Source of the DNA: Phoronis australis
Taxonomy: Eukaryota > Phoronida > Phoronidae
Length of the DNA stretch: 27,220 nucleotides
Direction of reading: 5' to 3'
NCBI GenBank assembly: GCA_002633005.1
Contig: NMRA01000197.1
Span: forward strand, 636,360 to 663,579
The stretch's first letter is position 1, and each line of letters opens with the position of its first letter. Positions 1 to 9,977 of the stretch are shown here, in pieces. Made by a program: the position numbers and the translations under genes. Under the pieces are notes generated by a model. That model made no database searches. It worked only from the letters and a program-made list of their open reading frames with translations, and was not told the origin of the DNA.

Positions 1-65
1 CCGAAGTGCCAAATGGAATCTGGGAGAATTTTAGGGGGGGCATGGCCCCCCTCTAAATCCGCCAC
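1..65. repeat. GC-rich end of a hAT-like non-autonomous element (partial)
   Basis: A G-run/CATGG/C-run palindrome sits at about 33-52. It is followed by TAAATCCGCCACTTG, which on the other strand reads like the AGTGGCGGATTTA ends common in invertebrate hAT-type MITEs. The resemblance to the CAGGGGCGGATCC end at 10348 supports a related class. The other end would lie left of the window. No coding sequence is seen in it. Confidence 0.35.
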
Positions 66-387
66 TTGTTACTTTAAAGCAACTATACATCAAAGTTTCA
101 TTCCAGAATCAAACTTTAGCGAACAAACTGCTAGAAAATTGCTTTCATCTCATTCCTTACTCCGAGGAGAATTGATTTCTTTGGTTGAAAAGAGCTGACA
201 GTTTGTCATTCATTCAGACCATGCACGGCACGTCACATGACATGCCGTGACAAGCTAATTATCTTGTAGAGCCTGGTGTCAAGCAATAACGAACTGTCAG
301 TGTCACTGTCACTGTCAGTTTGTTTGAAGCCCTGGCTAAAAAAAACATTCAATCCCAGTTTCTGCTTTCAATTCAATCCACACATAC

Positions 388-479
388 CCGTCTATAATAT
401 TATCCGCTGGATATTTCTCGTCACTAGACGTAACTTTAACAATCTGAGCGCCTGCACTGCTGAGAGCAACGTCAAACAT
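388..479 (-). CDS. IFT25: Intraflagellar transport protein 25 (HSPB11), first coding exon only
   Basis: Thirty codons plus two bases read from ATG at 479 down to a GTATGT donor at 387. The peptide has LSSAGAQ, then VTSSDEKYPADNIIDG. This corresponds to the N-terminus of IFT25/HSPB11, where the family has an LSSEGSE-like stretch and a TSSDEKHPPENIIDG-like stretch. IFT25 is a small jelly-roll (DOC/galactose-binding-like) subunit of the IFT-B complex; it pairs with IFT27 and works in ciliary transport. The frame stays open upstream to an ATG at 554. I chose 479 because it places the Met just before the conserved hydrophobic strand, as in the family. The donor phase (GG|) completes the Gly of IIDG. 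No later exon was found in 1-387, so the rest lies left of the window. It is divergent from LRRC42. Confidence 0.75.
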
Positions 480-700
480 TGTAATTGTCACGGTGCTGGA
501 GCTCAAATCAACGTCGCCAAAGACGCTTCCTGCAAAAATGTTGTGAATTCTCACCGGAAATCACGGGCGCGATAACTGAAACGCACCAATCGTATGTTGC
601 GAAATCGTCAGTGCGGGAAACATAAAGGACAAATGTCTGATAGGTTTGTCGTTCGGTACTCTGTCTGGAGATTGCTTCTCCTTGTGAAATATCAAGAATG
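480..700. promoter_or_regulatory. Probable bidirectional promoter of IFT25 and LRRC42
   Basis: This is the space between the minus-strand IFT25 start (479) and LRRC42, whose first coding exon is preceded by a splice acceptor at 1475 and so needs a 5' non-coding exon upstream. It holds an ETS-like CCGGAAAT (554-561), a CCAAT box (586-590) and CpG-containing GGGCGCG just after the ETS site. No TATA box is convincing. ETS plus CCAAT without TATA is typical of divergent housekeeping promoters. Transcription starts and the first LRRC42 exon cannot be placed from sequence alone. From 700 to 1060 I see nothing else clear. Confidence 0.4.
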
Positions 701-1066
701 GGCGAAGAGGGAATTTAGTGCAGTAGTTTACTCTCGGACAGTTACTGTGAAATAGAGTATTGCGTGAGTGATATCTGATGGCAATTATGACTACTATTTG
801 CAGGCTGTTGATGTCTTAAACTTTTCTCAGCTCGAACAAATACCCCAATCTGCCCAATCAAGCTTTTTTTTCGAACAGACATTCTTTCAGTAGGCAGCAC
901 GTTGCCCCTCGGTTGGCCTGTAATCTGTGTGCCTGCGGCATCCAGGGCGCTTTCAGGTCGGGCCAACAGAGCCGATGGTCATTGCCTAATCCTCAAGTTA
1001 AATGTGTTGTAGATGTGCTTCCGGTGAATTATATGAGCCTCTGTTAGCTACTCGCTAACGGGCAAT

Positions 1067-1140
1067 TGCCTATTAGCTGAATGGTTAGCACGCTTGCCGG
1101 TTTTATGGGGATCGCGGGTTCGATCCCCGGGTCGGGTAAT
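1067..1140 (+). repeat. tRNA-derived SINE head (not a functional tRNA)
   Basis: Both pol III internal promoter boxes are present at tRNA-like spacing: box A TAGCTGAATGGT at 1074-1085 and box B GGTTCGATCCC at 1117-1127. The D arm (GCTGAATGGTTAGC) closes well and the T arm is nearly intact. The 3' acceptor side (GTCGGGT) has no complement at the expected 5' position (around TGCCTAT), and the anticodon arm does not form a clean 5-bp stem. This is the usual state of a tRNA-derived SINE head. The tail after 1140 is AT-rich. A decayed tRNA gene is the alternative. Confidence 0.6.
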
Positions 1141-1480
1141 CTCGGCTATTACTACAAATGAATGCGATTTAAATTAAATATTTCAATTATACACATAGTG
1201 TACCTGATTTAGTAATTATCGGACCGAACCTAAATATCGGACATTTCTAGATGTAAAGGGCGCAGTTGTGAGTCACAGTTCCCCCAGTCAACCAGAGTAC
1301 AGCTAATTATTTTGCTTCAATTCACATCAGGTGTCTTTAAAAGAATGTTCACCTAAAAATCACAACACCACAGCCCTAATTCCGTAAAAACAGGCTTGAC
1401 TTAATTATTTTTTTGGCCTTATATCTTTCATAGATACTGACTACCGGTAATACTAATACATTTTCTTGCTTGCAGTTGCC

Positions 1481-4400
1481 ATGGACATTTCAACTGGTAT
1501 CGTCTCAACCACCAAGAAAAGGAAAACGGATGCTTTTAAAGGAGGATGCGTGGACTTAGTGACCAATGAAAATTTTGAACCAAAAACACTGTTTGACACA
1601 TGCATAGAGTTCATAGGGCAGAATCTTCAACATGCCGAATCTTTGGTTGGTTTCCCAGACTTAATTGGTCGCAAAATATTCCGTTGTGCAGAAGAACACG
1701 ATTGCTTGAAGTTGGATAGTAAACATTCTCTCAAGATTATAACACTGTTTCATAATTCCTACAAGCAAGATATTTTGAAGTCTCTTAACCTGAGGGGATG
1801 TCACATGGCCTTGGGCTTGTATCAAGATCAATTTGAGATTTTCACTGACCTAACTCAGCTTGATCTTGGTTTGTGTAGTCTTGGAGATGATCACGACTTC
1901 CTACAGTGTGTTGCACGTCTAGAAAGGTATGGAATGGGTTTTTGTTGTGCTCCAAGGGTGTGCACCATATCATTTTAAAAGACATTTTCTACATGACTTT
2001 AAACAGCATATGTGGAACGCTAGGAATATATGATTTGGCGGAATGTCGTAGCTCAGAAATGACTGATCAGAATCATGTGAAACTATCACACCGTATGTTT
2101 TGTGTAATTTTCTGCAAATTGTTTTTAAGAAATGTTTTTGAAATTTCCCACTTTTGCATGAGAGGCTATCAAAATTTTTTTATGATTTTCATGAAAATGA
2201 AAAGAAAAATGAAATATTTTAGAAAACTGTAACATCGTTGATTACTTTTGTCTTGTACTGCACATGGTACATGTAAATTGTGACTCACTTTGTTCTAGTG
2301 CAGTGCCTTCTTAACTGTTTTCTTAAACTCCAAGAATTTGAAATGGGGCACGACAATTTTGTTGCGTCCATCGTCTGGACCCAAGGGTTGGGAAATGTAG
2401 AGCCAATACTACCTGTGTAACTGTATTAAGAATTGCTTCAAATCAATTGTTTTTGGCGAAGTATCCGGTGAGAACCCAGACAAGTAAATAGCTGATATTC
2501 TTAGTTGCAGTCTTTGTATTCATCTCTGGTGACACTGCTATGTGCAAGCCTAAAGTAATCAGACAAAATGATCCAGAATTCCCTGTCATGATGGCTGGGC
2601 AGAAACCAAGTTCCTCATCAGAATAGTCCCACATGAGCAAGACTGATGAGGAATTAATGAGAAATCTACTATCTACTATGGCTAAGTCATTCTGTAATTA
2701 GAATTTTGTCTCCTTAATAGTTACTACCAGGAATTTTGCTGTTAACAGAATTAGCCCTCACGACGGGAAAAACGGTATTTTGTCTGATTACTTTTGTCTT
2801 GCACTGTGTGTTAACAGTGGAAGTGTAAACTGCTCAGAACCCTCAAACATTTTTTGTTTCTGCAAGCAGTGAGTTGCAGTCAACCATTGTCAAATGCTTG
2901 ATGTCTTATTGCAGATTAGAAGCACTCCATCTGGACGGCAACTTCCTCTCTGACAATGGTGTTCAGAAGATGACGTTCTCAATGAATATCAAAAAGAGAG
3001 GTCCTTTCAACTTGAAAGTTTTAAATCTTGCCTGTAGGTACTAAAGACTTCTTGAAACTATGGTAAAAGTTGTCCAGTTCGATTAGTTTCTGAAATTTGG
3101 GACACAGCAATTAAAGCTGAATAATTGGGACATGCCGGGTGATGTTGACGTTCATTGTACATCTCAAAGTATTGCCTATTTACAAGCTCTGACCTTGGAG
3201 GGAAATGATAAAATTTTCATTGTCCCACGCTGCAGAATTTTAACTGTATATATCTGTATTAGGGTAGTTCTCACTAAAGCTTATCACTTGCAAGTGGTTA
3301 GAATCTCGCCAATTTAGGACAGAGTATGATTTTATGATTAATGATTAGCACCAAATTGATGTTAAGATGTCTGAGACTGAATGAAATTAAGTCTTGCTCC
3401 TGTTTACTCGGTTCATCTCGCCATCCCAGAATTAGAAATTGGGTCAAGTGAAAGATGATTTGTGCTCTCACAAAGCTAAAGAGTAGTGCTACAAAATGTT
3501 TCCTGAACATTACTCTTGTATTCCTGATTTAATTTTCTTCATATGCTGTGTGTTTGTTTGTGTGTGTGCATTCATGCTTGTCTGTGTGTGCGTGCGTGCT
3601 TGTCTGTGTGTGCATGCGTGCTTGTCTGTATGTGCGTGCATGTGTGTGTGCATTTAAACTTTCTTTCTATTTAGGTAACAGAGGGATTACGTCAAAGTCA
3701 GTGCAATATTTACTCCGGTTTAAGCGTTTACAGTTACTGGATCTTAGTGGAACAGATATTAAGGTAAAGTTCTATAGCACTGCAGAAATTACTTTGGACC
3801 CAAGACAACCTGCCTGTACCTTACAGAGACAATTCAAAAATTTATCACATGTTAGACATTTTGGTTGACTTGACCCCTGCTGTGTGGCTACAGGCACCAC
3901 ACATATAAAGGTTCAACTTTTACTCATTTCAAAATGTTTCGTGTAACCCACGACTGTATGATTGTTTATCAACTATTTTCGATATTTCTCAAAGTCTGTG
4001 AAGAGTCTTAGTCTGTGGAGAACACAACACTTTCGAGAGGCATTGAGAAAAGTCAGCTGAAGTTGATAAGTAATCAGTATTATAGTCATGTGTTCAGTTA
4101 ATCATGTAGGAAATTGAATTTAGTGTCAAATTGCATGCGTTTGGAAATTGATACGTCTAAGCTATCTCTGTACATTGAAATGGGAATTTTAACGGAAGGA
4201 AGGTTTGACGCTTTGTTTCTATTTTTTCTGCAAAATCAGGATGATGGTGTATCTCAGTTGAAGAGCGAAGGTTTCAGGAGTTCGTCGACTCTTTGTCCCG
4301 TTGTTGAGACATCAGGTTGGGCAGCAACCATTGTTGAGAGCTGGAAGCGTGCGTCGGAGACTACATGTCAGCCTAAACAAAGACTATCAAAGTCTGGATT

Positions 4401-7400
4401 CTGTAAGACAATACATATTGTGTTATGATAGAATGTCACAAATTTAGGATGCAATATATAAAAAAAATTTCAGTGCAGGTGGTCTGATGTCATTTGCGGT
4501 GCATCAGACGTGCGCAGGCCTCATGGTTGGGCCCATTGCACAAAACACCTGAGCAAAGGCACGAGACCCCAATTATGGCTCCTCGTGAAGAAAGTTTTTA
4601 AGTCTGCCAGTCTCCTTTAGAAAAACGGACAGACGTTTCCATTTGTTGCCATGCACTATATGTTGTAGGCATGTAACAGTGCCATCCAGCAGGTTGCTCC
4701 TTAGCCTATAAAAAGCTGGGCAAGACTCTACCAGGTGTTTTGGAGATTCTACGTCAGTACCACACTCGGGACACACAGGGCTCCCCATATGCCCAGTAAT
4801 GTGTCTGTGTCGGGCTAGGTTGCAGTGGCCCGTCAAAATTTGAATGACATGTCATATACCCAATCTATCTAGACTCAGAAGGCTTGTTGAACCTTTTGGT
4901 TCGATCACGTTTGGAAAATTCTCCTTGGTCTCTCTGCTGGAGTTAAGTGATGCCCGCTGGGCTGCTGACTGGGTATGTACCCAGTTGCGTATACTCATCC
5001 TGCAACATCCGTAAGATACCGGGATAGCAGGTTCAGGCACAAAATGCAGAACGCTTGCTCCTATCTTTGCGAGTCTGTCTGCATTCTCATTGCCATCAAT
5101 TCCCACATGGGCCCTGACCCAGCATATATTAACGGTTCTTTCAAATGCAAGCTTGTTAAGCTCATTAATACAAGCATTAACACAACGAGAGTTGACCCTT
5201 AGTTTCTTTAGGGCTTTTATTGCTGCCTGGCTATCTGAAAAGATGGTAATTGGCCGATTGCCAAGTTGGATGCAATATGGCGGACTAGTAATTTTTATGC
5301 GCCCACATATTTATATGTGGACGCATTATGCCGTCATCTCCGTCCGTCCGGGCGGCGTCCGGCGTCCGCTGCTCTATCTCCAAAACGCTTTGACATACGT
5401 TCATAAAATTTGGCGCATATGTTACATTCATGAATGGGACAGCATGTGCGAATTTTCGGACGGATCCGACTACCGGTGTGCCCCCTAGTGGCAATTTTAA
5501 TTTTTTACGCTTACCTTTGTATTTTCAAAAGTCCTGAACGGATTTTCATGAAATTTGGTATGTAGGCACCTATTAGTGAGATGATGATTTCCTCCCGTTT
5601 TCAAATGGTTTCAACATAGTTTGCGCCACCTAGTGGCCATTTTTAGTGTTTTCGAGTCTGTTTTTGTGCGTCCACCCCTCTATCAACCAAACCGCTCAAA
5701 GGATGATTGTAAAAATTGGCATGTATATGCTTACTATGTAGAAGAGGGTTGACGATGATTTTCCGACGATTTTGACTACTGTGGCGCCTCCTAGTGGTAG
5801 TTTTGTTTTTTTTGCACCTATGGCTGTGTCTCCTAAACCTTTCGCAGGATCTTTACGAAATTGTGTAAGTATATTTATTTGATGTTAACAACGGAAGATG
5901 ACGACTTTTGGATGGATCCGACTACCGGTGTGCCCCCTAGCGGCAATTTTAATTTTTTACGCTTACCTTTGTATCTTCAAAAGTCCTGAACGGATTTTCA
6001 TGAAATTTGGTATGTAGGCACCTATTAGTGAGATGACGCTATTCTCCCGTTTTCAGATGGATTCGACATAGTTTGCGCCACCTAGTTGCCATTTTTACTG
6101 TTTTCGAGTCTGTATTTTTGCGTCCACCCCTCTATCAACCAAACCGCTCTAAGTATGATTGTTAAAATTGGCATGTATGTTCTTACTATGAAGAGGATGG
6201 TTGTCGCTGAATTTCCCATGACTTTGATTACTGTGGCGCCTCCTAGTGGCAGTCTTTTTTTTGCGCCCATGGCTGTATCTCCCAAACCGTTTGCAGGATC
6301 TTTACTAAATTTAGCAAGTGTATTTATGTGATGTTGACAACGGACGATGACGACTTTAGGATGATTCTGACTACCGGTATGCCTCTAGTGGCAATTTAAG
6401 AATTTTACATTGACCTCTGTGTTTTCATAGGTCTTCAGGTGTATACTTTGTGTTACTTCGTGACTATGAAGGAAAAGTTCCAAGTAGAAATTTGTTTCTG
6501 GCATTCTAATGCTGTGCTAATCTCGTATATTGGTAAATCTGTTTTTAATTCTATGTTTCTGTGGTGACCATGCCTTTCCATTTTGCAAAGTACAACATAC
6601 TACATATATGCCCTCTACTAGCCACTTCATGGTACCAATAAAAAACCCTAGTAGGATACCGTATACGGTGCAATTGTGGGCGCATTTCAACGCTCTGCGT
6701 TGCTCTTGTTCTCATTATTGTCACAAAAAGCAGCAAATGTAATTATTCTTAAATTTTACATACAGTGCCCCTTTAGGCAACATTTTGAGAAATTTTGATT
6801 ACTGGTATGTTGGAAGCCTTTGAAAACTAAAAAAGCTTTGAACTCTGGGAATTATTTTTCCAGAAATTGGTCAGATTTTACCATTATGGTGAATATGAGG
6901 AAGAAATTCACCGTGCAACAGAATTCTCTTTAGAGCTAGTAGCCCTTTTTATGTGGCTACGTATTTGTACGTGGTCACATATTGCTATCATATCTGTCCT
7001 GCGTCTGCTGCTGAATCTCAACACCCCTTGGAGCACCTTCAGGAAAATAGATGTTTTTCTATGGAGATGATTGCAGATGGTGACTATTTTCAGACGAATT
7101 TGGCTACCACTGTGCCCCCAAGTGACAACTTTAGTAGTTTACGGTTGCCTCTGTATCTTTGATATCCCGTATTTTTTTATTTTGCAAATATGTTTCTATT
7201 AAGGAAAGACGATGCCTTTCCATTATTGAATGAATTTGACATTCTGCACCACTTGGTGGCCATTTACAAAATGTTCAAGTCTTTTTTGCGTCTGTCTCTT
7301 TTTGCCAAACGGCTTGAAGGATCATTATGAGAACTGGCAGACATGTTCCTGATGTTGGCTCCACTGCTCTGCACCACCTAGTGGTGCTTTTCCGTCTGCG

Positions 7401-8752
7401 GCTGGTATTTGTAAAAAATTGAAGATATGTTCCTGTAAGGCTGATAACAGATGACGACAAGTTTCAGACCAATCCGACTACCACTGTGCTCCCTAGTGGC
7501 AGTTTTAGTGTTTTTGCACTTGCCTCTATATGTTCGGAGTTCATTGATGGATTTTTACTTCGTGTTGCTCTTGTTTAACTTTCAATGGGGAAATCAGTTT
7601 TCAAAACTAGTCCAGGTCTTGGGATATTTATCAAAATTGATACAATAAAGTGATTATTACGAATGTTGCCTGTTCTGCACTACAATTTTTGTGTAGTCGG
7701 TTATTCTCTTTTTGATGCATCGATTGAAAATGCCGTACCTTATGTTGTATGTACGATTGTTTTATGTGATTTGATTTTGACACCAGTTTGTTTGGCTTTG
7801 TTTTTTCTACAACCATGAACTTGAACATTCTTTTTAAATGGACAACATGCAAAATCTGACTGTTGCCAATTGGAGAGACTATCAGTTAAGAGTTTTAAAC
7901 TGTGAATAGAGCTACGTAATCAAAACAATATGTCTTAAGAAAAGTTGTTGCCCAAGTACTCTTGAATGTAGTATGTATGAATAGTTATCAGTGCGAGTGC
8001 AATGCCAATTAATTTCCAAAAGTTAGTCATGCAATTTTTCCGCTTTCTTAGAGTTAAAAACTTCATAAAACAAATTTTAACTCAAGTTAGTCCAGGCGAA
8101 ACTAAATAATGCTCATTCAACACAGCTCCAAATATTTTCAAACTTAATTGAATTTAATAAACTTAACTTTTATTTTTAGAGGTGACATCTCAACTGCTGT
8201 CATATGTAATCAGGCTTCTGCGGCAACCCCGTCCACTTTTTAAAAATCTTCGAAAATATTAATAGTTAAATAAGGCAAACCAAACAGAGCTTAAAGTTAC
8301 GAAATGTTTATATTTTAGTAACTTTCGACTGACAAAACTGATCCTGTGTTTTTAATTGGTGATTGGAATGGAATGAGTATATTTAATCTGCAGTTGCTAA
8401 TGTTACAGATTCAAGAAAGTGTATTCTTCCCACTGCACCGTTTCTTCCTTCTCCAACCCGAGCTCCGGAAATTGTCTTAGAGCGCAAGGTCCCCTTGATG
8501 GAAAGATCGCCGAACAGTGATGGCATTTCAGAGAAAAACACCAGCAGGAATGTAAATAGAAAACTAAATGCAAATATTAACCAATGTCCATATCAGAGAA
8601 CAAGTTTTGCCAGTGAAAATGGTAAAGGTGAGGGTGAAACTGTTCCTGAGGGAGATCCCATGTTTGCGAGTTATCTGAACGTGCCCACTAACAGTTCTAA
8701 GGCAAGAAGGGATAATACACTGTGGTCTGCGATGAACTCTGACCTCTGGTGA
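1481..8752 (+). CDS. LRRC42: Leucine-rich repeat-containing protein 42, complete CDS in five exons
   Basis: Coding exons are 1481-1926, 2915-3033, 3675-3763, 4240-4402 and 8409-8752. Together they make 1161 nt, 386 aa plus stop, with all junctions GT-AG and in phase. An acceptor (cttgcttgcag, ending 1475) lies 6 nt before the ATG, so a non-coding first exon exists upstream. LRRC42 landmarks are an N-terminal helix with LFDTCIEFIGQN then ESLVGFPDLIGRKIF (about residues 37-67), LRR units over about 98-235 (LKSLNLRGC, LTQLDLG, LEALHLDGN, LKVLNLACN, LQLLDLSGT), a later GWAATIVESWKR motif and a short acidic/aromatic C-terminus (MNSDLW). Human LRRC42 is about 428 aa, so the length fits. A basic patch (TKKRK, residues 11-15) could be a nuclear signal. 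Biochemical function is little known. Intron 4 is swollen to 4 kb by repeats. Confidence 0.87.
2045..2195 (+). repeat. Dispersed repeat, copy A (in LRRC42 intron 1)
   Basis: This stretch shares several blocks with the reverse complement of about 11985-12215. Examples are TCAGAAATGAC versus TCGGAAATGACC, ATCATGTGAAACTATC versus TTCATGTGAAACTTTC, and CACTTTTGCATGAGAGGCTATCAAA versus CACTTTTGCACGAGGGGCTATCAAA, in the same order. It has no clear coding content or terminal repeats. The family is unknown to me. Confidence 0.6.
3543..3655. repeat. TG-rich alternating purine-pyrimidine minisatellite
   Basis: A run of TG/TGTGTG/CGTGCG contains three imperfect copies of a 22-bp unit, TGCTTGTCTGTGTGTGCGTG plus CG. 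It ends about 20 nt before the acceptor of LRRC42 exon 3 (exon starts 3675). Alternating TG/CG is Z-DNA-prone. The pyrimidine-rich acceptor tract (ctttctttctatttag) lies between repeat and exon. Confidence 0.8.
4573..5279 (-). pseudogene. 5'-truncated LINE retrotransposon ORF2 C-terminus: RNase H plus zinc knuckle
   Basis: On the minus strand one frame stays open for about 235 codons, interrupted by a single TGA just after SLDRLGI (near 4853). The first part has the RNase H signatures ITIFSDSQAAIKAL (catalytic Asp) and WVRAHVGIDGNENADRLAK (conserved His and final Asp). After the stop comes the C-terminal zinc-knuckle-like region with CNLARHRH and CPECGTDVESPKHLVESC. This order, RNase H then a CCHC/H knuckle, fits non-LTR elements of the I/Nimb-like group and its relatives. 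Reverse transcriptase and everything upstream are missing. The copy lies antisense in LRRC42 intron 4, with the A+T-rich 3' tail probably at about 4450-4570. It is a dead copy, though only lightly decayed. Confidence 0.8.
5296..6450. repeat. Composite satellite-like repeat, array 1 (about 450-bp units of three about 150-bp subunits)
   Basis: It opens with an imperfect palindrome (TGCGCCCACATAT...ATATGTGGACGCA, about 5298-5325) and a GTCC-rich stretch. A unit beginning ATCCGACTACCGGTGTGCC at 5464 recurs at 5916 (period 452) and, more decayed, near 6367 (period about 449). Each unit contains three related subunits marked by GTGCCCCCTAGTGGC, GCGCCACCTAGTGGC and GCGCCTCCTAGTGGT followed by T-rich sequence. 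This is nested higher-order repetition. No long coding frame survives across units. Confidence 0.8.
5479..7501 (-). promoter_or_regulatory. Array of about ten same-orientation CTCF-like core motifs
   Basis: On the minus strand the repeated core reads CCACTAGGGGGCA or CCACTAGGTGGCGC, close to the conserved bilaterian CTCF core CCASYAGRKGGCR. Plus-strand positions are 5479-5493, 5623-5638, 5784-5799, 5931-5945 (one change), 6075-6090 (one change), 6236-6251, 6380-6393 (shortened), 7113-7127 (degenerate), 7246-7261, 7371-7386 and 7487-7501. All point the same way at roughly 150-bp steps. The match is seen in sequence; protein binding is inferred. Confidence 0.4.
6940..7560. repeat. Composite satellite-like repeat, array 2 (decayed second copy)
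   Basis: ATGTGGCTACGTATTTGTACGTGGTCACATATTGC at about 6951-6985 is a decayed match to the opening palindrome of array 1 (the two are similar but not identical). It is followed by subunits with TGCCCCCAAGTGACA (7113), GCACCACTTGGTGGCC (7246), GCACCACCTAGTGGTG (7371) and TGCTCCCTAGTGGCA (7487) in the same order of spacing. Array 2 is therefore a second, older copy of the same composite element. The 6450-6940 stretch between them is mostly unrecognised, with one weak motif remnant near 6610. Confidence 0.65.
7565..8400. other. LRRC42 intron 4, right part: no feature seen
   Basis: This is AT-rich unique-looking sequence between the repeat arrays and the last exon. No coding signal, tandem repeat or terminal inverted repeat is evident. 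The acceptor for exon 5 is tgttacag, ending 8408. Confidence 0.5.
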
Positions 8753-8997
8753 TGATGTGAATGACTGCAGCTGTGGAGTAGTGCAATATGACGGCTTCGC
8801 ACAAATTTGGTGTCAAACATGCAATATGCAAGTAGACATAACAAGGCTTCAATATCAGGATTAACAGTGTGAAAAAAGGGTTTGTCATAATCTTGACTGT
8901 TTTGTTAAAACAGACTTTTAAGCCATAACTTCTTAATGGATTCTCTGAAATTGGAAATTTCTTGCAGTGAGTCGAACTTCCATTATTTTTATAATAC

Positions 8998-9003
8998 AAT
9001 AAA
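8998..9003 (+). terminator. Likely poly(A) signal of LRRC42 (AATAAA)
   Basis: AATAAA lies 246 nt after the LRRC42 stop codon (8750-8752). A G/T-rich stretch follows (aaattgtgtattgaggttgtc at about 9051-9071), as expected downstream of a cleavage site. It is the first canonical hexamer I found after the stop. Confidence 0.5.
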
Positions 9004-9068
9004 AACTGCTCATACAGTAGTCGGATTTTCAACTTAATAACTCCATAACAAAATTGTGTATTGAGGTT

Positions 9069-9197
9069 GTCATACACTCGACCCTTCAGGCAAGTGAGAT
9101 TTCACCTCAGATGAATTCTCACAATCTGCTTGTCATATGCTTGACCCTTCAGGCAAGTAAAGTTTCACCTCAGATGAATTCTCACCATCTGCTTGTC
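9069..9197. repeat. Tandem duplication, 63-bp unit, two copies
   Basis: Units start at 9069 and 9132. Both contain ACCCTTCAGGCAAGT and TTTCACCTCAGATGAATTCTCAC-type sequence and end in ATCTGCTTGTC. They differ at only a few positions, so the duplication is fairly recent. It is intergenic, just past the presumed LRRC42 poly(A) site. Confidence 0.85.
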
Positions 9198-9977
9198 TCT
9201 GACTTAGAAAGCCGGTTTAATCTATTCCTAATTCTATTGACTCAAATTGCATGTTTTTGTTATTCACCTTTTGTTTAATACCGATTCAAAACCCTAGTTT
9301 TAGGCATTAACTTATGTCATTTTCACGGTAACAGAGCCACTCAAACTTCAGTCTTTATAAAGTATGTTGGAGGTTGTCCAAAATCACATTGTGTGCAAGT
9401 ACCATTATGGGAACATTCATTTTCGTATTTTAAAGCCTATCTTGAATGGTATCAGTTGTAGATTTGGTTCCTACCGCACGTCAGGAGCATCGCTCTGAAC
9501 CCACCAGTGCCATAAATTGCTAAATGTTTGGCGTATCGGCCAGCTTTTGTCTACGTAATGGTAACAGTTGCCTTTTAATTCAAACAGCTGATGGTGAACA
9601 ACATACGCATACAATGGTGTTCTATTCAGACCCCTTGTCTAGGGCTTGGAATGACCAATGACAAAGAGGAAAACTATCCAGGTGATGCATCACTCCACAA
9701 ATAAACTTGTGCGATAGAAATATTTTGTGTTGTAAAATTTAAGTGGAGTATACGGCTTTTCATTGAATAAGGTCAACATAATGATAAAAAAAAGGAACTG
9801 GAGATCATCCAAGAGGAAAAAAAAACAAAAAAAAAATCCTTTTAAAGGAGCAAAATTCCAAGCCCTGCTTGTCTATACAACTTCCATTGACCTTTGCTTT
9901 TGTACTGGCTTCTTACAGTGATGTAATATAGCATAAAAAGTCATCTTTCATTTGAGGGGCCTACATTTAAACTCTAG

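Noticed and set aside
742-966. 74-codon minus-strand frame upstream of LRRC42
   Set aside because: No recognisable motif and no splice or start context; it overlaps the presumed promoter/5' region.
1067-1140. Functional tRNA gene
   Set aside because: The two promoter boxes are good, but the acceptor stem does not pair and the anticodon arm is irregular, so SINE is more likely.
3548-3868. Plus-strand frame with repeated Cys-Val/Val-Cys
   Set aside because: It is a translation of the TG-rich minisatellite running into LRRC42 exon 3, out of any supported transcript.
5090-6331. Several short frames in the satellite-like arrays
   Set aside because: They are not kept between repeat units and shift frame from copy to copy.
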